Made by a program: the position numbers and the translations under genes. Positions 34,171-42,425 of a stretch of 58,340 nucleotides of DNA are shown piece by piece (position 1 is the stretch's first letter; the number at the start of each line of letters is the position of its first letter). Source of the stretch: CAZGRP01 sp964527995 (GTDB lineage Bacteria > Zhuqueibacterota > Zhuqueibacteria > Oceanimicrobiales > CAZGRP01); assembly GCA_964527995.1 (NCBI GenBank), contig CAZGRP010000027.1:1-58340 (forward strand). Direction: 5' to 3'. Below the pieces are notes generated by a model. The model was not told the origin of the DNA, did not search any database, and was given only the letters and a program-made list of their open reading frames with translations.

Positions 34171-34995
34171 TCACAAAGAACAGTCCGTCCCGCCAACATC
34201 CTTATCTTTGGTCTTTGTGTTGTCGGGATCGAGCTCCACAAAGACACGCTGGAACAGCGGATCGAAATTGGACGGCACCGTCCAGTCGATGTTGACGATC
34301 TCGCTGGCGCGGCTATCCAGACCGCCGGTGATTTGCACATCGCCGATGACGGCGCCACCGGAGTCCGGGTGGCCGGCGTAGAAGCGCACGTCAATAGCAT
34401 TGAAATACGGCACCAGACTGAAGTTGTGAATACGTACCGAGATGCGCACGGTCTCGCCCGGCGTCGGCTCCATCGGATTGAACAGCAGGCTGCGTGTTTC
34501 CAGGGTTTGGGTGACACTGATGGTGACGCCGCGGGAAAGGTCGTTGCGCCACGGCAGATTCAGGGCCAGATTGGGTTTAGCGCCGTACTGCTGTTCCCAC
34601 CAGGTGGGTTCGCCGCCCAGGGCCGAGATCTCCGGCTTCACCGCATAGTCGAGCACCAGGGCGCCGTTGCGCGCCCAGTAGGCGTAGGGGGTCACTGAGT
34701 AAAAAGTCTGGCCAGCGCTGAAATCGATCTCATCAAGATGCACCGAAATCCCCTTCTTGTCCACCACCGATGAGCTATAGGTAGACACGGTCTCCTCGCT
34801 GTAATCCCCACTCACCTTGACATCGGGGAGAAAGGGCACCTGGATGTCGAAGCCGACCTCGGCACCGACGGTCCATTTGGCGGCGTTTTCGATCGTGGTC
34901 TGGGTCTCGAAGGTCGCCGGCGGCGACGAAGATCGCGACCGATTCGGGAGATGGCCACTGCGAACGACATCGATGAGGCAGGCAGGATCCGTGCG
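34171..34995 (-). pseudogene. Remnant of a CARDB-like domain exported protein, no start codon region
   Basis: An open frame of 275 codons bounded upstream by TAG (34996-34998), with no plausible N terminus or ribosome site. The visible protein has beta-rich segments (ENAAKWTVGAEVGFDIQVPF) and a C-terminal CARDB-like unit (PTPGETVRISVRIHNFSLV; DVRFYAGHPDSGG). The last residues break off after VFVELDPDNT into repeat-like sequence (the strand reads TTTGTGACCTTGGTGCC). Upstream a dispersed repeat begins near 35030. Both ends therefore look lost, leaving a gene fragment. It may have been exported like its VIT/VWA neighbour. Confidence 0.6.
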
Positions 34996-35029
34996 CTACA
35001 GCAGCCGCGGCATCAGGAGCACGGGTAGG

Positions 35030-35120
35030 CCTGGGCTTGGGGCAGGGGCCTCTGTGAAGGTTCACGAATGTGCGTGGTGAATCGGGCCGCCAATCAACAT
35101 CGATGCACGCGGATGTCTCT
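35030..35120. repeat. Dispersed intergenic repeat, copy A
   Basis: It shares GGCCTCYGTGAA, GGTGAATC, GCCGC and ACGCGGATG elements, in the same order and with more divergence, with the copies at 37971-38285 and 39330-39452. A hairpin at 35143-35170 (GGCACGG/CCGTGCC) lies next to it, beyond the VIT/VWA stop. Confidence 0.5.
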
Positions 35121-35203
35121 CCCACCGAGGGCCACAGACAGGCACGGCCCCGGTTTAGGGTCGTGCCCGGTGTGGAAGTATCTGCGTATCCGTAGTGAAC
35201 ATA

Positions 35204-37585
35204 TCAGTGGAGGAGCGTCATCTTCCGGGCGGCCACCCGGCGTCCGTCGACGCGCAGCTCGTACAGATAGATGCCCGATGGCAGCGGCCGGCCGTCTTCG
35301 CCGCGGCCGTCCCAATACACCCAGTACGTGTTTGACTGATGCGGGCCATCGGCCAGTGTCCGCACCACCTGGCCGCGCAGGTTGTAGACGCGCAGCGTTA
35401 CCCAGGCGGGCCGGCCGATGTCGTAGAAGATGCGCGTGCCCGGATTGAACGGGTTGGGAAAATTCTGCCGCAGCCGGAACTCCTGCGGCAAGCCGGACTC
35501 CAGCTCCGTCCACTCCACCCCCTCCTCGTGGACTCGATACGATCGACCGCCGGCACTGAAGGCGACATTCTTCCCCAGCGAAAGGTACTTGGCGAACTCC
35601 GGATGCGCCGAGACGAAATCGAAATACTTCTCCGAGCCGAACCGAAGGTCGGTCACCGGCAGGCCTTCATCGTAGGCTGTGTCGACCCAGAAGTTGTTCC
35701 GAAAGAAAAAAGCCTTGCCGCCGATGTAGCGGGCCTGCCGCACCTGGGCACTGCGCCAGATGACGGCGCCGCGATAGGACCGAATGTCGGCGGCAGCAGC
35801 CACGGCGCTCCTGCCGGTCTGCTCGGCCAGGTTGCTGAAGGCCCCCTGCTGGGGCTGGTCCTCGCGGATGAGGAACGAGGTGTACGGCGTGATGATGGCG
35901 TACTTCTTCGACAGCCTGACGATCTCGTCCACCAGTTCCGGGCTCTCGCCGTGCAGCCGGATCTGATCGAGGAGCCAGCCGATCTTGCGCACGGCCCAGA
36001 GTCGGGCCACAAACGGGTAGGCGTCGTCCTCCTCTGGGAAGGTAGCTTGGAGACCGAACGACAGGGTGGTGTCCCTGCGCGAGCCGCTCAGGGTGATCAC
36101 CGCCGAACCGGCATCGCGGTACCGGCCGAACAGCGACAGTTGCGATCCCTGGAACAGGTCCGGAAGCTGCTGTGGAAAGAGATCGTACACCGGGATGCCG
36201 CTGAAATCAAGCTGGAGCTCGGAGAGCACCGGGCTGCTGATCTTGGTGAACAGCGAGGACACCGCCGTCTCGATGTTCTCCCCCGGCTGCACGTAGGTCG
36301 AATAGCCGTGGTTTTCCTCCGAAAGACGGTCGAGCAGATGAGTGTTGACGTCGTAGCCGACGCCGAAGATGAAGAGTCGCGCCCCGCTGGCGTTGGCCGC
36401 CGTCACGTTCCGGACGATGAGGTCGTTGTCCGTGACGCCGGCGGTGGGTTGGCCATCGGTGAGAAAGAGGACGATGTCGGTCCACTCGTCGGCCGCCGTC
36501 ATCGCCATGGCCTTGAGCAGGGCATCGTTGATGTTGGTGCCGCCGGTGGCAGCGATGTTGCGAACGTAGGCCACGGCTGCGGAACGGTTGGCGGCGGTGG
36601 CTTCCTGCGGCACGTCGGCGAAGGCTCGCACGTCGCTGCTGAAGTCGACGATGTCGAACAGGTCGCTGTCGTTCAGGTTGTTGAGGATGAAGATCAGGGC
36701 CTCCCTGGCCTGCTCGATCTTCTCGCCCGCCATGCTGCCGGAGCGATCGAGCACGGCGATCACCCGCTTCGGCAGCACCTCATCGGCGCGAATCTCCTGC
36801 CGGGGTGCGGCCAGAAGCAGAAAGAACCCATCCTCTGCGGCTGGCCGGTAGGGAATGAGATGCATGCCGACGTCGCCGGCATCGACCGTGTAGAAAAGCA
36901 GGAAGTCCTGCGACGGCGTCACGCCTTCCTCCTCATAAAGGGCGCTGACGTGGAACTCGTCGCTGCGTTGCACGGTGATCGGGTGGCTGGGGGAGTAGAC
37001 CGACTTGATCGGGTCGGTCGAGGCAATCGACACCGCCACCCGCACCAGCTCCAGCGGCTTCGACGAGAACTTCTCGGTGCTCAAAGGATAGAGGTACTTC
37101 ACGATGCCGTTGTCGTAGCGCAGCAGTTCGGTGTAGGCGATTTTCACCCGCTTCTCGCCGTGGGCACGGATGGGAAAGATGCGCGCCTGAAACAGGCTCA
37201 GGCCGACGTACTCGAGCAGTGCCGGATCCTTTCGCCGCCGGACGATGCTCTCGTAGATGGCGCGGGCCGAATCGGCGTCCATCACCTCGGCCGCGATCTC
37301 TTTGTCGTCCACAAACATGGAGAAGCTTGTGATGGTCGCATCCTTGGGAATAGGAAAGAGGTAGATCGCCTCCAGGCTATCGGCATCGCTGTCGTTGACG
37401 AAGACCTGGTCGATCTCGGTGAGCGCCACCTGCCGCTCGATGGTGACGGTGACCTTGTGGTACTTCACGGCCATGTTCACCCCCGGCGGCGGCACGATGA
37501 TGCCGTCGGCCAGGGCCCGTGTGGCCATGATCATGGCAGCCGCGCTGAGAGTGACCGCCAGCGTCTGAAGGTACCGTTTGTGCAT
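35204..37585 (-). CDS. VIT and von Willebrand factor A domain protein with T9SS/FlgD-type C-terminal domain
   Basis: A 793-residue exported protein. It has a signal peptide (TLAVTLSAAAMIMATRALAD), then a VIT domain (about residues 35-165; VALTEIDQVFVNDSDADSLE). The VWA domain (about 265-430) has an intact MIDAS (IAVLDRSGSMAGEKI, TGGTNIN, FLTDGQPTAG). A beta-rich part follows. The last 85 residues start with RQNFPNPFNPGTRIFYDI and end DGRRVAARKMTLLH, a sorting domain typical of FCB lineages. VIT/VWA proteins resemble inter-alpha-trypsin inhibitor heavy chains and probably mediate metal-dependent adhesion at the surface. The start at 37585 gives the signal peptide and follows AGGGGAG. Confidence 0.9.
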   Translation of the reverse strand: MHKRYLQTLAVTLSAAAMIMATRALADGIIVPPPGVNMAVKYHKVTVTIERQVALTEIDQVFVNDSDADSLEAIYLFPIPKDATITSFSMFVDDKEIAAEVMDADSARAIYESIVRRRKDPALLEYVGLSLFQARIFPIRAHGEKRVKIAYTELLRYDNGIVKYLYPLSTEKFSSKPLELVRVAVSIASTDPIKSVYSPSHPITVQRSDEFHVSALYEEEGVTPSQDFLLFYTVDAGDVGMHLIPYRPAAEDGFFLLLAAPRQEIRADEVLPKRVIAVLDRSGSMAGEKIEQAREALIFILNNLNDSDLFDIVDFSSDVRAFADVPQEATAANRSAAVAYVRNIAATGGTNINDALLKAMAMTAADEWTDIVLFLTDGQPTAGVTDNDLIVRNVTAANASGARLFIFGVGYDVNTHLLDRLSEENHGYSTYVQPGENIETAVSSLFTKISSPVLSELQLDFSGIPVYDLFPQQLPDLFQGSQLSLFGRYRDAGSAVITLSGSRRDTTLSFGLQATFPEEDDAYPFVARLWAVRKIGWLLDQIRLHGESPELVDEIVRLSKKYAIITPYTSFLIREDQPQQGAFSNLAEQTGRSAVAAAADIRSYRGAVIWRSAQVRQARYIGGKAFFFRNNFWVDTAYDEGLPVTDLRFGSEKYFDFVSAHPEFAKYLSLGKNVAFSAGGRSYRVHEEGVEWTELESGLPQEFRLRQNFPNPFNPGTRIFYDIGRPAWVTLRVYNLRGQVVRTLADGPHQSNTYWVYWDGRGEDGRPLPSGIYLYELRVDGRRVAARKMTLLH

Positions 37586-37970
37586 GGCTCTTCTCCCCTC
37601 CTCGATGGAGTCGTTCGGTTGGATTTTCGCGCCGCGGGACAAGACAGCCAAATCGCATGCCAGGAGCGCGGGCGTCTGGAAGGGGAAATTCAGGCTGAAG
37701 AGGATGGGCAGCGAGCAGCTGGAGGTGGAGTGGGGTCTCAGTTTTCTGAAGGGAGGCTCAGAAATCCGAGCCGGCGCCCGGCCCCGGAATTCTCGCAGAG
37801 GACCACGGAGGGCCCGCATGTTCATGGCGGTTCAGTGGTGGGAATGCGTTTGGCGGTGTCCCGGCCGGCGGGATGGGGACGGCTGGATCCAGGTCGGAGT
37901 TATGGTCAAGCAAGAGAGCCTTCCGCCGTTTGCCTCCCCCTTTTCCAAGACGGTCAGGATCCCTGGTACG

Positions 37971-38285
37971 CTTGGGCCCAGCGCCCTCCGTGAACCTCCA
38001 CGGTGAATCAAGCCGCAAATGGACGCGGATGAACGCGGACGCTTCTGCCATTGGCCGCAGGAGGGTAGGGCTTCGATTTGGGGNNNNNNNNNNNNNNNNN
38101 NNNNNNNNNNNNNNNNNNNNNNNNNNNNNNNNNNNNNNNNNNNNNNNNNNNNNNNNNNNNNNNNNNNNNNNNNNNNNNNNNNNATGAACGCGGACGCTTC
38201 TGCCATTGGCCGCAGGAGGGTAGGGCTTCGATTTGGGGCAGTGGCCTCCGTGAAAATCCGTGTACGTCCGTGGTGAAAGTATTCG
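37971..38285. repeat. Dispersed intergenic repeat, copy B (interrupted by artificial gap)
   Basis: The repeat reads CCCAGCGCCCTCCGTGAA...GTGAATCAAGCCGCAAAT...TAGGGCTTCGATTTGGGG, then, past the gap, CAGTGGCCTCCGTGAA. After removing the gap and one 55-bp copy the unit is about 155 bp and closely matches copy C. Confidence 0.65.
38084..38183. other. 100-N scaffold gap with 55-bp duplicated flanks
   Basis: Exactly the same 55 bases stand at 38029-38083 and 38184-38238, as at the first gap. This is an unmerged contig overlap, here inside a dispersed repeat that would break a short-read assembly. Confidence 0.9.
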
Positions 38286-38411
38286 GCGAACGCCGTGCGG
38301 TGAACGACCGAGGGTCGGGTGAGGGTTGAGGGGATCATCGAGACGGTCTGGCGTTCTCCGCAGGCACCCTACTCCTCACCCGGGGGAGCGGGATTGCCCG
38401 TCTGCAAGCCG

Positions 38412-38981
38412 TTATGAAGGACCTTGGGGTCGGCTCTCATTCCACAATCGATCAAACTCTCGCAGCAATGGCCGGTTGAGAGCCTGCTCGAATTGCTCCA
38501 ACCAATGGTAGATGTAGCCCCTGTCCGCGCTCGGATTCTTGAGCAATATCCCCCTCACGTCCTCCAGATCGCGGGGGCGCCCGGCAACGATCTTGTGAAT
38601 GACCAGGTCCTCCAGCGCCGCAAACCGTACGAGCGTTTGGCCGATCTTTACCTTGCGGACGCGCTTCAGGGCCTTTTGTTCATACGCTGAAAAAGAGAAG
38701 ATAAAGTCCAGTCGAATGGTAGATTCGGGATCCAACACCGGCAGAACCATGGTCCGGCGGACAAACTCCTTCGGGTCTTCCACCAGCACTTTCCATCCTG
38801 ATTCGCGAACCATTTCCAGCACTTCCGGCAAGCGTTCCGGGCCGGCCCCAAGCGTGATATCTACGTCACGGGTCAAACGCGGTTCACCATAAAGGAGCAC
38901 CGCCTGGCCGCCAATCAGCATGTAATCCAGCTTCCTCTTTTCAAGCGCCCGAGCGAGTCTCTCCAGCAATTCCTGGAACAT
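38412..38981 (-). CDS. Nucleotidyltransferase of the AbiEii/DUF6036 type
   Basis: A 189-residue protein. MLIGGQAVLLYGEPRLTRDV followed by DIT carries the GG...DxD pattern of minimal nucleotidyltransferases. RLDFIFSFSAYEQKALKRV and ALEDLVIHKIVAGRPRDLED are the following signatures of the AbiEii/MNT-like branch. Such proteins act as toxins or tRNA/protein nucleotidylating enzymes. Its start overlaps the end of the 75-residue gene by about 40 nt, a typical toxin-antitoxin gene order. Confidence 0.8.
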   Translation of the reverse strand: MFQELLERLARALEKRKLDYMLIGGQAVLLYGEPRLTRDVDITLGAGPERLPEVLEMVRESGWKVLVEDPKEFVRRTMVLPVLDPESTIRLDFIFSFSAYEQKALKRVRKVKIGQTLVRFAALEDLVIHKIVAGRPRDLEDVRGILLKNPSADRGYIYHWLEQFEQALNRPLLREFDRLWNESRPQGPS

Positions 38982-39168
38982 TCAGCGCCCTCGCCAGTCT
39001 GATCTTGTCCTCAATCCCCTGCAGCGGATCACCGGCAGGGAAGACTCCCAACAATCGTGCTTCCTGGTACAAAGCCTCCACGATCCGGAGATTGTCAAAA
39101 AAATCGGGTTTCTCCTTCCGCTGATACTCCTTCTCCCATTCGCGAAAGCGCTCCACATCTCTGATCAT
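38941..39168 (-). CDS. Small protein paired with the nucleotidyltransferase (putative antitoxin)
   Basis: A 75-residue helical, charged protein (MIRDVERFREWEKEYQRKEK). No domain recognised; there is no helix-turn-helix, unlike AbiEi. The ribosome site GAGGAGA lies just upstream. It precedes and overlaps the nucleotidyltransferase gene, so the two are co-translated. The antitoxin idea is inference from position only. Confidence 0.65.
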   Translation of the reverse strand: MIRDVERFREWEKEYQRKEKPDFFDNLRIVEALYQEARLLGVFPAGDPLQGIEDKIRLARALNVPGIAGETRSGA

Positions 39169-39503
39169 CCTGGTCTCCTCTATACAGAACAGAACCGCAC
39201 CAGCCTCTGTTTGTTGTCTAGCGTCCGCTCACAAGATAAGGCAAAAACCCCCGGCTTACAAGAACAAAACGACGAAGGCCGGTCCCGAGCTGGAGAGGCG
39301 GTATTTCACAGTACCATCGCAGGCTTTCGCCCAGCGCCCTCCGCGAACCGCCGTGGTGAATCGAGCCGCAAATGTACGCGAATGGCAGTTCAGCCAAAAG
39401 CCGCAGAAAGATAGGGCTTCGATTTGGGGCAGTGGCCTCCGTGAAGGTCTGTGGTGGCTTTCCTTGGCAGAGACGGATTCCGTGGAACGAAACCTCGGCC
39501 CGC
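39169..39503. other. Intergenic region with repeat copy C
   Basis: Between the MBL hydrolase stop and the small paired gene. It holds dispersed repeat copy C (39330-39452). No gene or clear promoter otherwise. Confidence 0.5.
39330..39452. repeat. Dispersed intergenic repeat, copy C
   Basis: CCCAGCGCCCTCCGCGAA...GTGAATCGAGCCGCAAAT...TAGGGCTTCGATTTGGGG, then CAGTGGCCTCCGTGAA. The last 30 bases are identical to the corresponding part of copy B across its gap. Confidence 0.65.
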
Positions 39504-40325
39504 CTACGTCGCCTGGACATCCACCGTGGAGGCCGACAGCAGCCCGCGCACCAGATTCAGCTTGGAGAATTCCCCCCTCGAGATCAGCCGGAACCATCCC
39601 TCGCGGCCGAGGAGGTCGTCGCGGATGCGTTCGATCGGCCACCCTTGCGCTTGTCGCTCCACGGCCCGCTGCTGCAGCTCCTCGAGGAATTCGAGCTTGA
39701 GGCGAAGTTGCTCCGTGGCGTTCTCCAGCACCTTGCCGCTGCCGCAGAAGAGCACCGAGACCGGCAGCTGCGCCACCTGGCGCAGCGAGGCCATCAGCGC
39801 GGCCACGTCCTCGTCGGCCCGCAGCACGCGCACCTTGACGCCCAGGAAGAGATCGCCGGCAAAGAGGTAGCCGCTGCCGGGGTCATAGAGGCAGATGTGG
39901 TCGTCGGTGTGGCCTGGCGTGTGGATCACTTCAAATCGGTGATGCTCCGTCTCCACGTCCTCGCCGATGGCTTCGGCGCGCGCCGGCTTCGGCGTGCCCC
40001 ACACCAGCTCGCGGTAGAGCGGCAGCCTGGCAGGGGGATGGGCGATGCGCGGCAGGGCCTGAGGATGGGCCAGAGCCCGCATTCCCAGGCGTGCCTCGAA
40101 CAGGAAATTCGCTCCGACGTGGTCTTCGTGGTGGTGCGTGTTGACGATGCGACCGACGCCCAGCACGCGTGCTTTGTCGAAGAAGGCCTCGGCAACGTGG
40201 GCCGGGCCGGTGTCGATGAGCAGTCCGTCTACCCAGTAAGCGGCGGTGATATAAAGCCCGCGTCCGAGCAGGGTGCGCGCCAGCCGGAAGCGGGTGACAT
40301 CACCGAATTGAGTGGTTTCAATCAT
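39504..40325 (-). CDS. MBL-fold metallo-hydrolase
   Basis: A 273-residue glyoxalase-II-like hydrolase. IVNTHHHEDHVGANFLF is the HxHxDH zinc motif, VIHTPGHTDDHICLY gives the third-site histidine, and GYLFAGDLFLG supplies the bridging aspartate. The C-terminal 70 residues form a helical extension. No good ribosome site precedes the ATG; it begins 21 nt after the thiolase stop and may depend on coupled translation. Substrate unknown; thioester or lactone hydrolysis would suit the thiolase context. Confidence 0.82.
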   Translation of the reverse strand: MIETTQFGDVTRFRLARTLLGRGLYITAAYWVDGLLIDTGPAHVAEAFFDKARVLGVGRIVNTHHHEDHVGANFLFEARLGMRALAHPQALPRIAHPPARLPLYRELVWGTPKPARAEAIGEDVETEHHRFEVIHTPGHTDDHICLYDPGSGYLFAGDLFLGVKVRVLRADEDVAALMASLRQVAQLPVSVLFCGSGKVLENATEQLRLKLEFLEELQQRAVERQAQGWPIERIRDDLLGREGWFRLISRGEFSKLNLVRGLLSASTVDVQAT

Positions 40326-40345
40326 GATCGGTAGCAACAGACAAG

Positions 40346-41602
40346 CTAGGGCCTCTCCAGGATCATGGCCGCAGCCATGGCACCAGCGGCACAAATGCTG
40401 ATCAGGCCATAGCGGGCACCGCGGCGCTTCAACTCCTGAGCCAGCGTGGTGACGATGCGGCCGCCGGTGGCGGCAAAGGGATGGCCGACGGCGATCGAGC
40501 TGCCCAGCGGGTTGAGGATCTCAGGATCGACGCTGCCAATGGCGGACTCCTTCCAGCCCTGCTCCCAGGCGCGCAGATTGCAGGCCACCTGGGCGGCGAA
40601 GGCCTCATGCATCTCGACGATCTCCATGTCCGAGAGCTTGAGCCCGGTCTTGGCCAGTAAACGCGGCACCGCCACAGCCGGAGCCATGAGCAGGCCGTCC
40701 TTGGGGTCGATGGCGGCGTACTCGAAGGCGCGGATAAAGGCCAGCGGCTCGTGTCCCCCCTTCTCTGCTTGCTCCTCCGACATCAGCAGCACGGCCGAGG
40801 CGCCGTCGGTCAGCGGACTCGAGTTGCCGGCGGTGAGGGTGCCGGCCGGCGAGCGATCGAACACCGGCGACAGCTTCGCCAGCTTCTCCGGGGTGGTATC
40901 GGGCCGGATGAGCAGGTCGTGATCGATGCCGTCCAGCGGCTCGATCTGCTCCTTCAGACGTCCGTCCTCGGTGGCGGCGTGAGCGCGCATGTGGCTGCGA
41001 TAGGCAATCTCATCCTGCTCCTGGCGGGAGATCTTCCACTCCTTAGCCATCAGCTCGGTATGTTCGCCCATGGTCAGGCCGGTGGAAGGCTCGGCGATGC
41101 CGGGCGCCACAGGCTTCAGGTCCCAGGGGCGAAGCCGCGCCAGAGCTGCCAGCCTTCCGCCGAGAGAGCGGGCGCGGGAGGCCTCCAAGAAGACCTGCGA
41201 AGCTCGCCGGCCCCAGAGCACAGGTGGATTGGACATCGACTCGGCGCCGCCGGCGATGCCGATGTCGATGCGGCCGGCGGCGATGGCGTCGCCAATGGCG
41301 GTGATGGCGTGAATGCCGGTGATGCAGTTGTTGGAAACCGTGTAGGCATGCACGGTGGCGGGCAGCGAAGTCTTGAACACGATCTCACGAGCTAGATTCG
41401 GCAGCAGCGGCTCGGCGATGACGGTGCCGTAGACGAGCTGCTGCACTCTCGCGGGATCCAGCCCGGAGCGCGCAACCAAGCCCTCTACGGCGCGGATGCC
41501 CAGCTCGAAGGCCGAGTACTTCTTGAAAACAGTTCCGGCTTTAACAAAGGGAGTGCGGATGCCGAGCACGACAGCGACGCGGGAACGGCGTTTTGTAGCC
41601 AT
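40346..41602 (-). CDS. Thiolase family acetyl-CoA acyltransferase (FadI-like)
   Basis: A 418-residue enzyme of fatty-acid oxidation or acetyl-CoA condensation. VSNNCITGIHAI contains the acyl-accepting cysteine (about residue 90). EMHEAFAAQVACNL, PLGSSIAVGHPFAATGGR with its histidine, and ISICAAGAMAAAMILER with the second cysteine complete the active site. The MHEAFA and long insertions resemble FadI/trifunctional-beta proteins. It sits between a DsrE-like gene and an MBL hydrolase on one strand. No acyl-CoA dehydrogenase or hydratase is in the window. Confidence 0.92.
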   Translation of the reverse strand: MATKRRSRVAVVLGIRTPFVKAGTVFKKYSAFELGIRAVEGLVARSGLDPARVQQLVYGTVIAEPLLPNLAREIVFKTSLPATVHAYTVSNNCITGIHAITAIGDAIAAGRIDIGIAGGAESMSNPPVLWGRRASQVFLEASRARSLGGRLAALARLRPWDLKPVAPGIAEPSTGLTMGEHTELMAKEWKISRQEQDEIAYRSHMRAHAATEDGRLKEQIEPLDGIDHDLLIRPDTTPEKLAKLSPVFDRSPAGTLTAGNSSPLTDGASAVLLMSEEQAEKGGHEPLAFIRAFEYAAIDPKDGLLMAPAVAVPRLLAKTGLKLSDMEIVEMHEAFAAQVACNLRAWEQGWKESAIGSVDPEILNPLGSSIAVGHPFAATGGRIVTTLAQELKRRGARYGLISICAAGAMAAAMILERP

Positions 41603-41662
41603 GATTGATGATTCCTCCAGGTTCCAGGGCCGAGCGACGCAGTGCCCCTGTCCGATTCCGTT

Positions 41663-42019
41663 TCAGAACGTGATGACCTGATACCCTTCTGCAACGAGTG
41701 TTCTCAAGCTCGGATGGCCATCGTATTCCCCGAGGAGCGTCACCCCACATGCCTGCACCTCGTCTTTGACGCCGAAGGCCGAGGAGCAGTAGCTGCAGGC
41801 GCCGCTGATCTTGTCCTTCAGGCTGTTGAACAGATCATGAAGCTTGTGGTCGGGTTTGGCCATCTCGGCCACCCACTTGGTGCCGGCGCCGTCGAAGATC
41901 AGGCGAACCTCATCGTTCGCCTCCTTGAACTCCTTGGTCACTTCCATGGCATTGAACAGGCGGCCGAGATCCGCATGCGATTCCGTATCTGCCAGAACGA
42001 CAATGGCTACCTTGACCAT
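41663..42019 (-). CDS. DsrE/DsrF-like family protein
   Basis: A 118-residue small alpha/beta protein. MVKVAIVVLADTESHADLG, the middle VRLIFDGAGTKWVAEM and the cysteine-bearing GACSYCSSAFGVKD with EVQACGVTLLGEYDGHP match DsrE-like proteins. The cysteines could carry sulfur, though many family members have lost that function. The start at 42019 is seven bases after GGAGGTG. It precedes the thiolase by 60 nt. Confidence 0.82.
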   Translation of the reverse strand: MVKVAIVVLADTESHADLGRLFNAMEVTKEFKEANDEVRLIFDGAGTKWVAEMAKPDHKLHDLFNSLKDKISGACSYCSSAFGVKDEVQACGVTLLGEYDGHPSLRTLVAEGYQVITF

Positions 42020-42194
42020 TCGATCACCTCCGTTGGTTTTTCCGGACACTGCGCCGCCGCCTCCAGAAAGAGCGGGGTTGGCCGTCCCCACCTTCTGCCG
42101 GGACGGTCCAGCAGATGAACATTGACGGCGCCACCGGGAATTCCCAAAGGCAGCCATGCAGATGGCCGAACGTGACCGAACGAGAGCAAAGAGC

Positions 42195-42223
42195 TTGACT
42201 TGGAAAGGAGAACGTGTTATATT
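42195..42223 (+). promoter_or_regulatory. Promoter of a candidate small RNA
   Basis: TTGACT (42195-42200), 17 nt, TATATT (42218-42223), identical in both boxes to the smc promoter. The expected start, seven bases on, is G42230. Confidence 0.75.
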
Positions 42224-42229
42224 AGTTGT

Positions 42230-42299
42230 GCAGGTCCGAACCGGCCTATAGTGGCCGGTGTAGGTTCTGCTAGCACGCCCCCATTTGGGGGCGTTTTTT
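42230..42299 (+). ncRNA. Candidate 70-nt structured small RNA with intrinsic terminator
   Basis: From G42230 the RNA would fold into a long hairpin (42230-42270): GCAG/CTGC and CC/GG outer pairs, then ACCGGCC/GGCCGGT closing a TATAGT loop. A terminator follows: a perfect 8-bp stem, ACGCCCCC/GGGGGCGT (42275-42294), an ATTT loop and a T tract. There is no reading frame of note. I cannot match it to a known family; it is not SRP, 6S or tmRNA by core motifs. Confidence 0.65.
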
Positions 42300-42320
42300 A
42301 TGGTCGGATGATGCCCTCAG

Positions 42321-42420
42321 NNNNNNNNNNNNNNNNNNNNNNNNNNNNNNNNNNNNNNNNNNNNNNNNNNNNNNNNNNNNNNNNNNNNNNNNNNNNNNNN
42401 NNNNNNNNNNNNNNNNNNNN
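42321..42420. other. 100-N scaffold gap
   Basis: The gap separates the small RNA from polA. The flanks share only 9 bases (TGCCCTCAG), so the join is of a different kind from the other two gaps and the true distance is uncertain. Confidence 0.85.
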
Positions 42421-42425
42421 TGCCC

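Larger units (their letters stand above)
37586..38411. other. Long intergenic region with repeat copy B and assembly gap, no gene
   Basis: Between the VIT/VWA start and the nucleotidyltransferase stop. It contains the dispersed repeat (37971-38285) and a 100-N gap. I see no convincing promoter for the VIT/VWA gene and no other coding region. Confidence 0.5.

Noticed and set aside
35339..37993. An 884-codon open frame on the plus strand
   Set aside because: It lies antisense to the VIT/VWA gene, has no recognisable domain, and mirrors the codon bias of the real gene.
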